This document shows, piece after piece, positions 11,624 to 23,496 of a stretch of DNA of 64,000 bases. Under the pieces are notes generated by a model. The model was not told where the DNA came from. It saw only the letters and a list, made by a program, of their open reading frames with translations, and made no database searches. Source of the DNA: Chlorokybus atmophyticus (lineage: Eukaryota; Streptophyta; Chlorokybophyceae; Chlorokybales; Chlorokybaceae); NCBI GenBank assembly GCA_009103225.1, contig RHPI01001327.1:8722-72721 (forward strand), in the 5' to 3' direction. Position 1 is the first letter of the stretch, and every line of letters begins with the position of its first letter. Position numbers and translations under genes: made by a program.

Positions 11624-14600
11624 CTAGTTGTCTTCATACAGCGAAGCCTTCATGTGGCTTGCTCCGTGCGTGTCCGTGACGAGGCTGAAAAGAGTCCCTT
11701 CAATGACCAGTTCCGCCAGCTCCTCAAACTCTGCTGTGTGCATCAGCATCCCATCCACTTGCATCACATTGCTCAACATCTCACTGGGCTCCAATCCCAC
11801 AGACGACGCGTGCGAAGCACCAGTCGCACTCATCGAACTCATTAATCGAACACTGGATTGCCTCTCCAACATCTTCTCCTGATGTTGTTGTTGATGCTGC
11901 TGCTGCTTCTTGTGTGTCGATTGAGCAACCGTGGCGTACAAGTCCACAGCAGGGATATACACGGGTGCGGGTTCTTCATCCAACCCATTGCGCAGCAAGT
12001 CATCCATCTCCGGCTCCGATATCACCTCCAGCACAAGTTGAGTAATCACGCTGGCGCATACATCCGCTTCACCCTCCGACATCGGCTGCGCGGTGTCGGT
12101 ATCAGGAGCCAAGCTTGGTATGCATGCGGGTAAGGGCACGAATGTGGTTATAGTGTCTGTCGGGTGCTTCTCTGCATAGCGCTTGGCGCTCATGACGCTG
12201 GCTTGCATGGTAAGACTGAGTGTCCAGGGCTTGCACGGCTGCTGCTGGCGTGCGTTCTCACGTTGCATATCGTAGAATGTTCTTTGCGATACAACTTGAG
12301 ACAGCCGCGGCAACCTGCCCACCGTCGCCTGCGTCATGGCCGACACCACCGAGGTGTGACGGCTGCGAGTCCTCACGGGTGCGGTCTCCCGCTTGTCGGC
12401 AAGGATGACCTCCTCGCTTGGCTCAGGAATGAAGCTGCTGAAGCTCCTGTGGTGTAATGTACACAGCAGTTAGCAGTTTGAGTACCAAGAGCAGCTTTGA
12501 ACATGATGATGATGCCCACCTCGTGTCGTTGGAGTTGTGATTGATTAGGGAGTCAGGGATCTCCTCCACGTCGACACTGCACGTGATGCACGCTTCCCAG
12601 CTTTGTGGCTGCCCGGACGCCGTGTACACAAGCTTCACCACCGCATGCGCACCCGGAAGCAGCCTGAAAAGCAGACAACGCATAAGAAGATGACAAACAG
12701 AGCACGCAGGGGTAACTCTCACCTGCCGGACATTGGCTCAATGGACAGGCTGCCTTGTATGATATCCGTGTTGAACATGCCCGCGTTCCACTTGTAAGTG
12801 ACAGGCAGATTGGAGACGTTCTTCACCACGACAATGCGTCGCGTGATGGACGAGACGGGGACGTCTCCCAGACACATGAGGTCATACGACAGCGTGGCTG
12901 GCTGCGACGGTGGGACTAGCGTCTGCTTGCTGCCAAGACCCGAGACATCGTGGTACGGCCTCTGCGTGGTGGCGTGCATGCGAGACACGCCGTCCACGTA
13001 TCTAGTGTCAAAACCCGATGCTCGAAGCGTCACCGTGCGCGTATCTATACCATCTACCGTTATCGGCAGCAAGACAGAGTACTCCTTTGCCTCCAAAGGC
13101 TGGAAACACATGTTCACGAGAGCTTCTTCACCCGGTTGGATCACGCCTGCAGGGTTGATGCACTTGAAGACCTCAAAGCCATAGTTGCTCTCCTTCGTCC
13201 TGTCAATGTCAGACGTGTCCACGGCGTATTCGATGGCGGACAGCCCGGCGTTGTGGAGCTCGATGGCTTGGAACGGAGGGTCAGCATCGCCAATGGGAAC
13301 CGTGCCGAGGGGCTCCACCAAATGCGTTGAACTGGATCCGGATATCAGCCAATGCCTGTCATCCTCGGCCAGCGTGCGACCTCGCAGATCGATGTGTATC
13401 CTCTTTCCCTGTGCGCACAGAGATGAGCGATTCAGTACACGTATTGCTGGTCATGATGCAGCACCAAGTGCAACAGCCAGTCACACACACCTTGCTGATG
13501 TCGAGGAGGACGTCTAGGTGGTGGTCCCCTACGTCCTGGTGTAGGTATGTGAATGCGATCGTGGTGGTCTCCCCCACCTTGAGCGTGCCTGCTCGCGGTT
13601 GCACCGCCAGCACGCCTTCCTCCAATATCACCGCCTGCGCCTTCTCCTCCGCGGTGCATCCCACGTCCGCCTCCTCCACCCAGCTCTCCAGGTCCACCTC
13701 GCGCTCGCCCGTGCAGTTGAAGCGCCACGACACGTCCACGCTGCCGGGGTTCCTCACCTCCACGTACACCACGCTGGGCTCGGAACCAGCGGACGAGGCA
13801 CCGAGAGTCAAGGCGTGAGGGGACAACCGTGACAGCGCCGCCGCGGTTGATATCAACCGCGTGGACCTGAGAGGGAAGGATAGTCCTCAGAAACTTGTAA
13901 TCTGTATCGACAAGATAATAGTTGGCTCTCTCTCACCTTCGCATGTGCAGCTCGGCGTCGGTGAGGTCTGAGGCGAGTTCTTGGTTGAGGTCGTGGAGGA
14001 GTAGCTGGCGCCACAGCCTGGCTTTGCCCAAGCCTCGGTTGCTGCGGCAGTCGGTGATGGTGAACGTTGGGTGCTGCCCGCTCGCCAACACCTGTGGCAT
14101 AGAGCAGAGTGTAAAAAGGTGAGATCTCACTCACGCATTCTCTCAGTGCATGCGTGGTATGGATGCAGACGTATTGTGCTCCGATCTGCACCTGTGCGGT
14201 GGTTGTGATGATTGAGGAGGAGTGGGGTTCCAGACGCGAGGGTGGGAGCGCCGCGGAGAGGGAGAGCGTCGTGGAGTCCCGCTGACCGTTGACGGTCGTC
14301 AGCTCTGTGTGTGCGGAAGTTGTGTCATAAGCCAGCAGGTGGGGTTCACAAGCAGCACTTGCATGCATAGACGAGTTAGGAGTTGCACTACAAAGAAAGA
14401 AACCCTCTCTCCGTGACTGTACCCGCGGGGCCTGGAGCACCGCCAACCGTGCACGAGAGCCGGAAACTGTACGCTCCTCGCCTGAACAGGATTGGGGCGA
14501 TGTCAACATGATCAGCAGTACCGCAAGCACAGGCTCCCTGATGCACTCACACGCGCACACACATGCGCAAACAAGTACACATACCTAATGGGTTTGAAGC

Positions 14601-17600
14601 GCAGTGTCACGGTCTGCGTTGCTCTTCCAGCGAGCGAACCGCTGGCGGGCGTGATGGTGAGGCACTCGGCGGCCGCGTCCATCAACAGCGACCCGCTCGT
14701 GCCATACTCCTCATCCTCGGTTGGCTCTAGACTGCATGCAATAGTGTAATATAGGTTGCCATCACTCCTGTTGACCACCGTCACGGTGCGCTTGGCCTCT
14801 GTATCCACGACGACGGGTCCAAAGTCCACGCGCGTGGGGTCGATGTCCACGCGGCCGGAGGTGCCCTCGCCCAACACCGACAGGTGGAGCCGCATGTTGT
14901 TGTTGTGTTCTTTGGGTCCAGCGGTGTTGTCGGCCATGGCAAGCGCGCATGGCACGCGCAGGGAGTAGCGACGGCTCTCCTGCGGGCTGAGTGCAAACAC
15001 AACCTGCTTCGCTTCGTTGCCGCGGATGATGCCGGAAGGCGGGTTGATGCTGATCAGGTCCTCCATTGTGCGGGATATCACCCAGTCGAAAGCAACGGGT
15101 ATCCTGCCAAGATAACACTTGTGAGCAGTCGTCCACAAGCGTCTACTGCTGCATATGTGTAAGTGTATTGTGTATCACCTTGAGGCATTCTGCATGATGA
15201 GTGTGCGCTCGGAGCGTGCACCGACGCATGTGGGCTTGAAATAGAGCAAAGACTCCGAGTCACCTGCGCGATGCACAAGTGGTGATAAATGTACACACGC
15301 TTGTGGACGCAAGCACATATGGATCTCAGGTGTGATAAGATGTGTGTGATACCAAGTAATCGAACGGAGGGAGAGAAGCCGCATGCGCGCACGGGGACCT
15401 CCATCGCATTGGCGTGAGAGTGGTTCAGGACGCACCGCAACTTGCCCTGATAAGGTGGGACAATAATAATGTCATTGTGTGTATGCACGCAGTTGAGCAG
15501 GGAAGCAACGCTGCTTGTACCTGGAACGGTGCATTGTCGCGGGCGTCGTACTGAAGCGCCACGACTGTCGTCGACTGCGGCGGGACCACACCCCTCTCAG
15601 GCACCACGCGCAACCTCCCACCCTCAACTACAAGTGAGACACGTGAGACATGCTCGCAGCGGCAGCCAGGGCTTCTCATGCTGCATCAACAACATGTACG
15701 CTGCGAGCAAGAGTCCCCAAGCGTGCCTGGCAGGAAGTCGAACTTGACGGGTGTGTCGCCGTGGTTGGCGAGCGCGGCTGTCTGGTAGCTGCGGGCGCCC
15801 ACCTGGCACGGGGCGAACAGGACGGCGCGGCCAGTCGGCTCAAAGGAGGCTTTAGGCATGAACTCCTCACTGGCCAGAAGACAAGCAAAGCGTGCAGTTG
15901 GCTGGGTGTGTTTGATGTGTTGGCTGCTAGTGTTGGGTGGATTTTGACTTCTTACCTGGTGGGAGTGTATGTGTGGCCCTGCACTGTGACGGGCAGTATC
16001 CACGGAGGACAGATGGAGTTCTCACTCACAAGGCGAAAGTTGCGCATCGTCTACAGTATTGTGTACGCGTGCACGCAAAAGTTAGAACATGTTGTTATTA
16101 CATGCAACCAATGTTGCTGCTACAGTGTACAAGTGCACATCACCTTGACGTAGGCGACGCACTCCAGCTCTGCCCAATAGTAGCGATTGTCGCGCTCAGG
16201 GATGAACGCCAACTTGAATGCCACGCTCGCCCCGGGCCTCACGTCCACCTCATCAGGCACAACCTGCATTCACCACATATGAACAACATGACCCAAACTC
16301 AGGTTATCATTGTGCGTTTGTGGTTACCTGAAAGGCGGACTGGGCTTGTTTGTCGGTCTGCGATGCGGGGACCCTCCAGAACACGGTTACTTTGGCATTG
16401 GTGTTGTTGGTCACGTACACAACGCGCGTGTCCGCGCCTCTACGCACGGCCAACTGTTCAGCAATCTGCTCAATCAACGTCAGTGACAAACACACACACG
16501 TCTTTGCGCACCGAGAGCGCGAGCTGGCGCCAAAGTCCACGTCAGTCAGCGACACCGCAATGGGGTTGCTGTTAGATGCAGCGTCGGCAAACAACGCGGC
16601 CCACAGCTCCAGCGTAGGGTCCTGATGCAGTTTAGCAGACAAGGTGATGATAACAACAACAACAACAACAACATCAACTCTATTACTAGCAGTATACTCG
16701 GGTGTGTGAAAACACCTGGGACGTGCTGGACTCAGAGTAGCGTGGGGATGCGAGCGGGAGCGTGTCGATGCCGCTGCTGTTGTTGTGCGTGTTTTCGGTC
16801 ATGAGCTGGGTGGCGTTGGTTGCAAGAGGTTCGGCGATGCTCGCAAGTGCACGCAACCGAAGGTTGGACTGGTGCTCAGGGTCTGAAGACAAATGCGGTG
16901 TGCTCAACCGATCAAACGTTTTGGAAGAGCATTCTGTGCAAGTACACACACCTGCAGAAGAAGGTGGAGCGAAGATGCCTTGAGACTGCCTCTGCCGCTG
17001 CGCTTCGACGTGCCTCTGCGCAGGATTGGAGACTTGAACATCACAATCTTACTGGTGTTGGCTGGGATGTCCAAACGATCGCCCAGCAAGACAGACCTGT
17101 GCTAGGGAGGGTGGTCGCCGCCTATCATCCCAACATGTGCCCACCAAGTCCACCGCCACGGGAGCGCCGTCCTTCACCAAGCAAGTCACCCTCCTGTCAT
17201 TGTGGAGAACAATATTGACATTACTACAAAGCAGCTCGCTATCGGCTGGTCCCCGATATGCAGTGAGTGTGTGTGTGTGTGTGTGTGTGCGCATGCATAA
17301 GCGCGCGTGCATGCGTGGGCAGCGTGCATGCATGTGTGGGCGGTTGTGCGCGTGGGCGGTGGCATGCCTGTACATAAGCTTTTGCATGTGCGTGCGCGTG
17401 TGCATGTGGTGTGTGACTGACCTGTGGTAGCATGCGGCGTAGGCGGGCTGGAAGGTGACAGTGACGTGTGACGCCGACCGCGGCGGCACCACCCCCGCCG
17501 TGCGCGAGAACCCAAACGTCCCGCATGGATCCGCCGCAAACTGGAACACGGCCGGCACGTGGAACGAGTTGTACAGATGAAGCACCCTCGATGCCACATC

Positions 17601-19317
17601 ACCTCTCTTAACATCCCCGAAGGTGATACTCTCCCCTCCAAACCTGATACTAGGTCCCAACGCACTCCCGCTACACCTCATCACCTTCCCCCCTCCTCCC
17701 CCTCCCACAGCACTCGTCGCCGACCCCGCCACATCCAACGTGAACGCCTCGCTGCTCCACGCCCCCGCGGCCGAGGGCGCGTACGTCACGCGCAGGGCGA
17801 GGGAGGCGCGGGGAGGGACGAGGCCGCGGGAAGGGGAGACGGTGAAGGAACGGTCGTAGGGGAGAGGGAAGGATGGGGTGAGAGAGAAGGAGGCGGGGAC
17901 GAGAGAGGCGTTGCGTAGGACGACCTGAGGGTGGGGGTGGGTGGGGGATGAGTTTGCGACAGAGGGGTTGCGTAGCATATGAGAGAGTGCGTGTCTCGGA
18001 CCTGGTGTTCGGCTGTGGTGCCTGTGTACACCTCGCCAAAGTCGAGGGTGTCGGGGTTCATCGATAAGAACGCGTACTTGCCGACCCCGCGCAGATCGAT
18101 GGAGTGCGGCGCCGCACCATCAATCTCACATACCGCCTGTGCATGTACTATGATCACTCCACTGCACACTCGTCAGCGAAACAACAGCACGCAACTCACC
18201 TTGCCAATGTACACGGCAGCCTCGGTGGGCTCGAACCCGACACGGATCTCCGTGCTCTGTCCCCTCGCCAGCACCATCGTCTCCTCCTGCTGCTCCTTGT
18301 GTTGAGCCGGTTGCTTCTTCAACCCTGAACCCACGCGGAAGGGGGGAAGAGCGGACCAGCGGCAGCGGAGAGGCAAGTCACCAACATTGCGCAGCAGGAA
18401 AGTCTGCGCGCGGGAGTGTAAGTGTGGGTGTGAATGTGCATGTGTGCCCAAGTGTGTGCCGACAACACACTCCCTCTCCCTCCCTCACCTTCACCGTGAG
18501 TATGTTCGCCGGGCAGTACCCGAACTCCACCTCTCCCGGCGTCTCCATCCTCACCGCCGGCAGCGTCGCCACGACCCTCACTCTGAACTCCCCCTTCCCC
18601 GCCACCACGATCGCGACGCCGTCCTCGTAGGCCTCGCGGCGCACGGGGCGGAAGGTCACGGGGAGGAGGGTGGAGCAGCCGGGGGAGAGGGGGACCGAGA
18701 GGGAGGGGGGGAAGGGGAGGGCGAAGTACTTGGTCTCGGGGAGTCTGGGAGCGAGGGGAGAGAGAGAGAGAGAGTGTGTATGGTGTGCGGGTTGGGGTGG
18801 GTGACTATCAGAAATGAACTCTTGAGCATGTGCGTGTGCGTGCACCCACCCGTGCGCGCACCCGCACACGCAAGCACACATGCCGTACGCACTTGCATAC
18901 GCATGTCATGCGTGCGCGCGTACATGCATGCACGCACGCAAATGTATGCACACATACACATACACGCGCACACGCACACGCACCCACTTTGCATGCACAT
19001 GCGCACCTGTATTTGATGCGTACGATCTGCGTGGATACGTTCTTGAGCAGCAGTCCGCGCTCGTATTCCCCACCTGGCTCCCACGCCCTGCATTCGTCCC
19101 AGCAACGCAACCTCACGAAAGGCATTCCATGTAGTGTATATCATCAATTTATCAACTCTCTCCCTCCTGCTGCCACGCACCTGAACTCGACGGCATCGGG
19201 GCAGTCCACTCCGTACTTGGCGGCGCGTTCCGTCCTCAACGAGTTCGTTGTAGGGGTGTCGTGGTCGCGGGGGTCATCGTTGTGGCTTCTCAGGGTGTCC
19301 GTGAACTGGACGCCCAT
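11624..19317 (-). CDS. CFAP65: Cilia- and flagella-associated protein 65 (ASH-domain protein)
   Basis: Structural axonemal protein with many immunoglobulin-like ASH/MSP domains; the family is needed for motile cilia and sperm flagella. 24 exons (minus): 19317-19181, 19111-19007, 18744-18489, 18403-18200, 18136-18002, 17924-17422, 17238-17097, 17015-16952, 16933-16716, 16621-16328, 16263-16144, 16050-15956, 15869-15700, 15627-15521, 15446-15353, 15263-15179, 15103-14585, 14481-14423, 14304-14192, 14091-13937, 13866-13491, 13408-12723, 12663-12520, 12446-11624. Phases close exactly into 1867 residues, near the roughly 1900 of the human protein. CFAP65 landmarks appear in family order: EYERGLLLKNVSTQIVRIKY near the start, DLVGTCWDDRRRPP, NNTNAKVTVFWRV, NHSHANAMEVPVRA, and GSEPSVVYVEV late. 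A Gln-rich segment precedes the C-terminus. Exon 10 may hide a short in-frame intron, and exon 19 is the least certain. HYDIN and DLEC1 share the domain type but not this order. Confidence 0.9.
16649..16677. repeat. (CAA)n repeat in a CFAP65 intron
   Basis: About nine ACA/CAA triplets in the intron between the exons at 16716 and 16621. Simple sequence, no function inferred. Confidence 0.85.
17264..17292. repeat. (GT)n run in a CFAP65 intron
   Basis: About 12 GT dinucleotides, followed by mixed TGCATG/GCGCGTGC words to about 17410. It lies between the exons ending at 17422 and starting at 17238. Confidence 0.85.
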
Positions 19318-20075
19318 CCTGCCTTGATACAAGATGGAATATAAGATTATAGACTACGGAGCAAAGCTAGAATATTGTATGCTTCAACACCAGCTAGACT
19401 ACCAATAAAAACGATGTACAATAAAATTTACAACTACACTACACTATCGTTGTAAGCGCAGCAACATCCGCCAGGCCGCCCTTGTGAACAGAGTCCTTGA
19501 GCAGGCGGGGCTGATTATTATTGTTGTATACACTGACTGTGTGTACACTGTATATACCAAGCCACGTACTCAACAACCAGACCAAACACAACCCTAACGT
19601 TGCCCACGTGGCTCTCCCAGCGGCGTCCACCACACCCAACAACCACATCCCCGCCAACGCCCCTCACAAACCCTAATCACTTCCTTGCTTGGCGCAGACA
19701 TCACGTGACTTCCCCCGGAACGAGTCCCCGTCGAAAATGATTATAACCGACCATAACCGCCGCGCACACTTGTTTGTAGAGGAAATAACAATAACAATCA
19801 TGGTGGAGCAGAATCGGGACAGGAAAACCGACCGAAATGGATTTTTAACCCATGGGGAAGCGAAACCGCCGTGACGGTCAGCGGTCAGACTTCCCTGGGG
19901 CAGAACCATGAGACAAGTCTCTGGCCTTGAAAAAGGCTCTAACTTGGGGTTTCTTGACTTGACAGAGTTCATGACGCTTGGGTCTTTTGACTGCCGGTTC
20001 TTATGCCGCGGGAGGTCCAGCCAGATAAAGCAGGCTGGTCAGGCTCAGAGCATCAGCAGACCCATCCCCATCCCC
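19318..20075. promoter_or_regulatory. Divergent promoter region, CFAP65 (-) and TSP1/EGF gene (+)
   Basis: 758 bp between the two start codons, with no coding pattern. It must hold both 5' UTRs and promoters. An in-frame ATG at 19908 would lengthen the plus-strand protein by 56 residues and bury its signal peptide, so I treat it as 5' UTR. No specific binding site is asserted. Confidence 0.5.
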
Positions 20076-23000
20076 ATGGCGGCGGCGGCGGCGGCGGCCG
20101 GCAGCGGCGGTGGAGCCAGGCGGCTGCCGCTGCTCGTCATCACCCTCTTGGCTGCGGCTGTTCTTTCTCACGCCGCAGCGGAGACTTGCCTAGAATGCAA
20201 GGAGACCAAGTCAAATCAAGGTAAAGAAGGCGGTGGTGACTTTGGATGGTTGACCGACTGTTGTGGACTCAGTAGCGTATGTGTCGTGTGTTGGGGTGGG
20301 CAGTCATGGAGTCACGGAAGCATAGCGTTGTTGTGGCCGTTGTGTTTCTGGTCTGACCCCCCTTTGCGCAGGTGACATTGACTCCGCCGTTGAAGTGTCC
20401 CACGTGGCCTGGCAAGCCCCCGGCCAAACATCCCGCAGGACACTCTGGCTAACACCAGGTAAGACCGAAAAGAGCGAGCAGCAATTCACACATGACATAA
20501 CACCATCACACAACTTAGCCAGAGCAGCCCGCACAACGCACATGTCCACACAAGTCATGTACCACTTTCTCACTTTCAACCACTTGTACCAACTCCCCAC
20601 CCCCCTCAGGCACGAGTCTTCCTGCGCCCCCCACTGCTCGCACCACTGACGAGCCTCAGGAGGAAGATGCTGCGTCTGAGGTCGACGACAACACGCCCGC
20701 ATCCCCCCCACCTCCGCCGCGACAGCTGAGGCCGGGAGTGTCGTGGCAGACAACCAGCTGGAGCGATTGCTCGGTGCCATGCGGATACGGAAACAAGGTG
20801 GGACACTAGGAGATACAAGTTGTTGTTGTTGTTGTTGTCGCCATGGTTGTGGTTGTGTTGCTTAACGAAGTATCCTCTCTCTGCAGACGCGTGTGGTGCG
20901 CTGCGTCGACGCCGACGGCCAGACCCTGAGCGTCTCCGAGTGCGACGACTCCACCCAACCCAAGACCACAATCTCCTGCCGTCGCCACCCTTGCAGCACC
21001 TTCCACATCGCTTCCGGCGCGTGGGGCCCGTGCTCTGCACAATGTAACGGCGGCGTGCAACGCCGACAAGTCTTCTGCGCTGACCCACGTGGACTTCGCG
21101 TGTCGGACGCTTATTGTGACGCTGCTGCGTTGAACGACGCGCGGGAAGGCGAGACAACGCAACCGTGTAATGAGGAGACGTGCGCAGATTATTACTGGCA
21201 GCTCGGGTCGTGGAGTGAGTGTAACAAGCAGTGTGATTTTGGTATCAAGACTCGTACGCGTACGTGCGTGTTTGCGGGTGATAATGGTGGACCTGTTGCG
21301 GATGCGTATTGTGCCGACGTGGTCCCCGAGCCCAAGACCGAGCAGCTGTGCAACACGTGGGCGTGCGTCACGTACGCGTGGGACGTCACGCCGTGGGGAG
21401 ACTGCAATGCCACGTGTGGCGAACACGCCTTCGCCAAGCGTGACATCGCGTGCAGGAGCTCACTCGGCGAAGAGATGGGTGAGACCGACACATTCCGATG
21501 CGGGGAGGGACCACCCGAGAGCGTGATGCGTTGCGTGGGTTTGCCTGCGTGCGAGGGGGTGGAGCAAGTGGTCGACGTGTGCGGGGAGCATGGGTTGGCT
21601 GTCGCAGCGGGAGGGTGCGCGTGTTATGTTGGGTGGGGTGGACCCACGTGCGCGGTCCCGTCCGCGTGCGGTGGCACCGTGGCGGTGGATAGCACGTGTT
21701 GCATTGGGCCTGTGGAAGCGAGTGGTCGTTGCTGCGAGGAGGGCGCGTTGCTTGACAAGCGCGGCGCGTGCTGTCCCTCGGGCGTGTTGGACGCGTGCGG
21801 CGTGTGCGACGGGCAGGGCAAGAGCGTGGACCTGCGTGGGGAGTGCTGCGAGAGTGGCGTCCTCGACGAAGAAGGCGTGTGTTGCCACAGCGGGGTCGTC
21901 GACGAGTGCAACGTGTGCGACGGGGACGGCTCCGCGTGCGGCTTCCAGGTGGTTGTCACCGCATACGTCAAACCCGACGCCGCCACGCCAACCAGCAGCG
22001 CCCTCGCCCAACAACTCACCGCCGATTGCGACGAGCTTATCCCCGACGCCGCCAACAAGGCCACCCTCACCCTGGAGGATGTGGCCACGCTGCCCGCCTC
22101 GCACGATTACGCGTCTTCCCCCGAGCACGGCTTGTTGGTGTCCATCACGCTGTCTCTGCAAGCGCGTGGGCGCGGATTCCCCACGTCGTGGAGCAAGGCC
22201 ACGGTGTCATCGTGGCTGCGGGCCCTTGCCCACGTCAGCCACGTGCGCCCGCCCATCAACCGCTACATGGCGGTGACCTCCGTGGCGCGCGAGGGCGTGT
22301 GCGGCAACGGCGTGTGCGAGGCCGGGGAGCGTTGTGTTGCCGCGGCCGAGGGAAGCAACACGCCTTACTATGACGATTGCTGTGACATGGATTGCCACTA
22401 TACCGTACACGCCTGCCCCGTACCCGGCATCGGCGAGCCCGAGTGCGCCCTACGTGGACGTTGCCTCGCGCGCAGCGGACAGTGCGACTGCCATGTTGGG
22501 TATGCGGGCGTGGCGTGCGAGGGATGCGCCGACGGGTGGCTGCGTGGGGCCGACGGCGAGTGCGTGTTGGGTGTGCCCATGTTCAGATACAACGCGTCAC
22601 TCGATGCCAGCGTCAACGCCAACATGGACAAGGCTGGTGGCCATGGCGGCGCATTGGACGGCCCCGGCCACGCGCGCGTGTCGTGGTTGTTCGTGTTGTT
22701 CGTGTCGGTGGGTGGCGTGGCCGTGGTGGGCCTGGTTGGCGCGGTGGTGGCGGCCCTCGTGCGCGGACGCATTATCAACCCCGCCGTGGTTGGGTTGGGC
22801 GGCGGCGGGCGTCGTCTCACCCACACGGGGAGCAACAAGCGTCTGTTGGGTGGCAAAGACTCCAACGGCGGGTCGCCCTCGGCATCAGCACGCGAGCTCG
22901 GCATGGGTGCACTCTCCTTACCCATGCGTGCACTCTCACTCGCAGATCTACCCGAACGCCTCGCACGACTGCGCTCACAATCGTGGGTTGGGGCTGCGCG

Positions 23001-23496
23001 CGCACTCAGCAATGTCCACAAGTTCAGCCACTACAGGCAGCAGGTCGACGAGGACAACAGCGACGGTGATGGCAACAACAACACTAGCAACAACCACCAC
23101 AGCAGCAGCTTCACGGCTGCCAACAACAAGCACGGCAGCAAGAACTTCAGCAACATCGCCGCCAGCATGGTGAGCGGTCGCGCGCAGTCGTGGGCGGGGC
23201 TCGGGGGACGCACCAACAACAAGGACAAGCCCGCCGTCGTGGTGCCCATCCAGGAGGCTGTTGAGCGTGGACTGAGACACGCTTATGAGGGAGGAGATGG
23301 ATATGAGCCAGGCCTCGGCTTCCACGGACACTCTGCACGAGTGCACTCGCCCAACATCACCGAGGTGAGAACCGCAACCGTGTTGTTGGCATTGGGCCAT
23401 GCTATTAGGCGCCTTGGCTGTGCATGTTGTGACCATTCTGTTGCGGTGCAGGGTTGCGCTCGCGCCACGTATGGTGCTGAGGACGAGCGCGTGTGA
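20076..23496 (+). CDS. Single-pass membrane protein with TSP1 repeats and an EGF-like domain
   Basis: Predicted cell-surface adhesion or receptor-like protein. Exons: 20076-20220, 20372-20458, 20610-20797, 20887-23364, 23452-23496; 980 residues, phases close. A poly-Ala start is followed by a signal peptide (LPLLVITLLAAAVLSHA) of about 36 residues. A short acidic and PASPPPPPRQL hinge lies near residue 110. Four thrombospondin type-1 modules span about 120-360 (TSWSDCSVPCGYGNK, GAWGPCSAQCNGGVQ, GSWSECNKQCDFGI, TPWGDCNATCG). Next come Cys-rich repeats of the pattern ACGVCDGQGK / ECNVCDGDGSAC and an EGF-like domain (CDCHVGYAGVACEGC, about 650-700). One transmembrane helix lies at about 738-764 (VSWLFVLFVSVGGVAVVGLV), followed by a cytoplasmic tail of about 215 residues rich in Ser and Asn. 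The last 87-nt intron is a multiple of three, so retention would only change the tail. Ligand unknown. Confidence 0.85.

Noticed and set aside
11858-18305. Many long plus-strand open frames over 11.6-19.3 kb
   Set aside because: They are antisense shadows of CFAP65 exons, whose minus-strand model has consistent splice phases and family motifs.
19908-20075. Upstream in-frame ATG for the TSP1/EGF protein
   Set aside because: It would place 56 residues before an otherwise good signal peptide; 20076 is preferred.
20606-23021. Long minus-strand frames opposite the TSP1/EGF gene
   Set aside because: GC-rich third positions leave antisense frames open; they carry no domain and conflict with the strong plus-strand gene.
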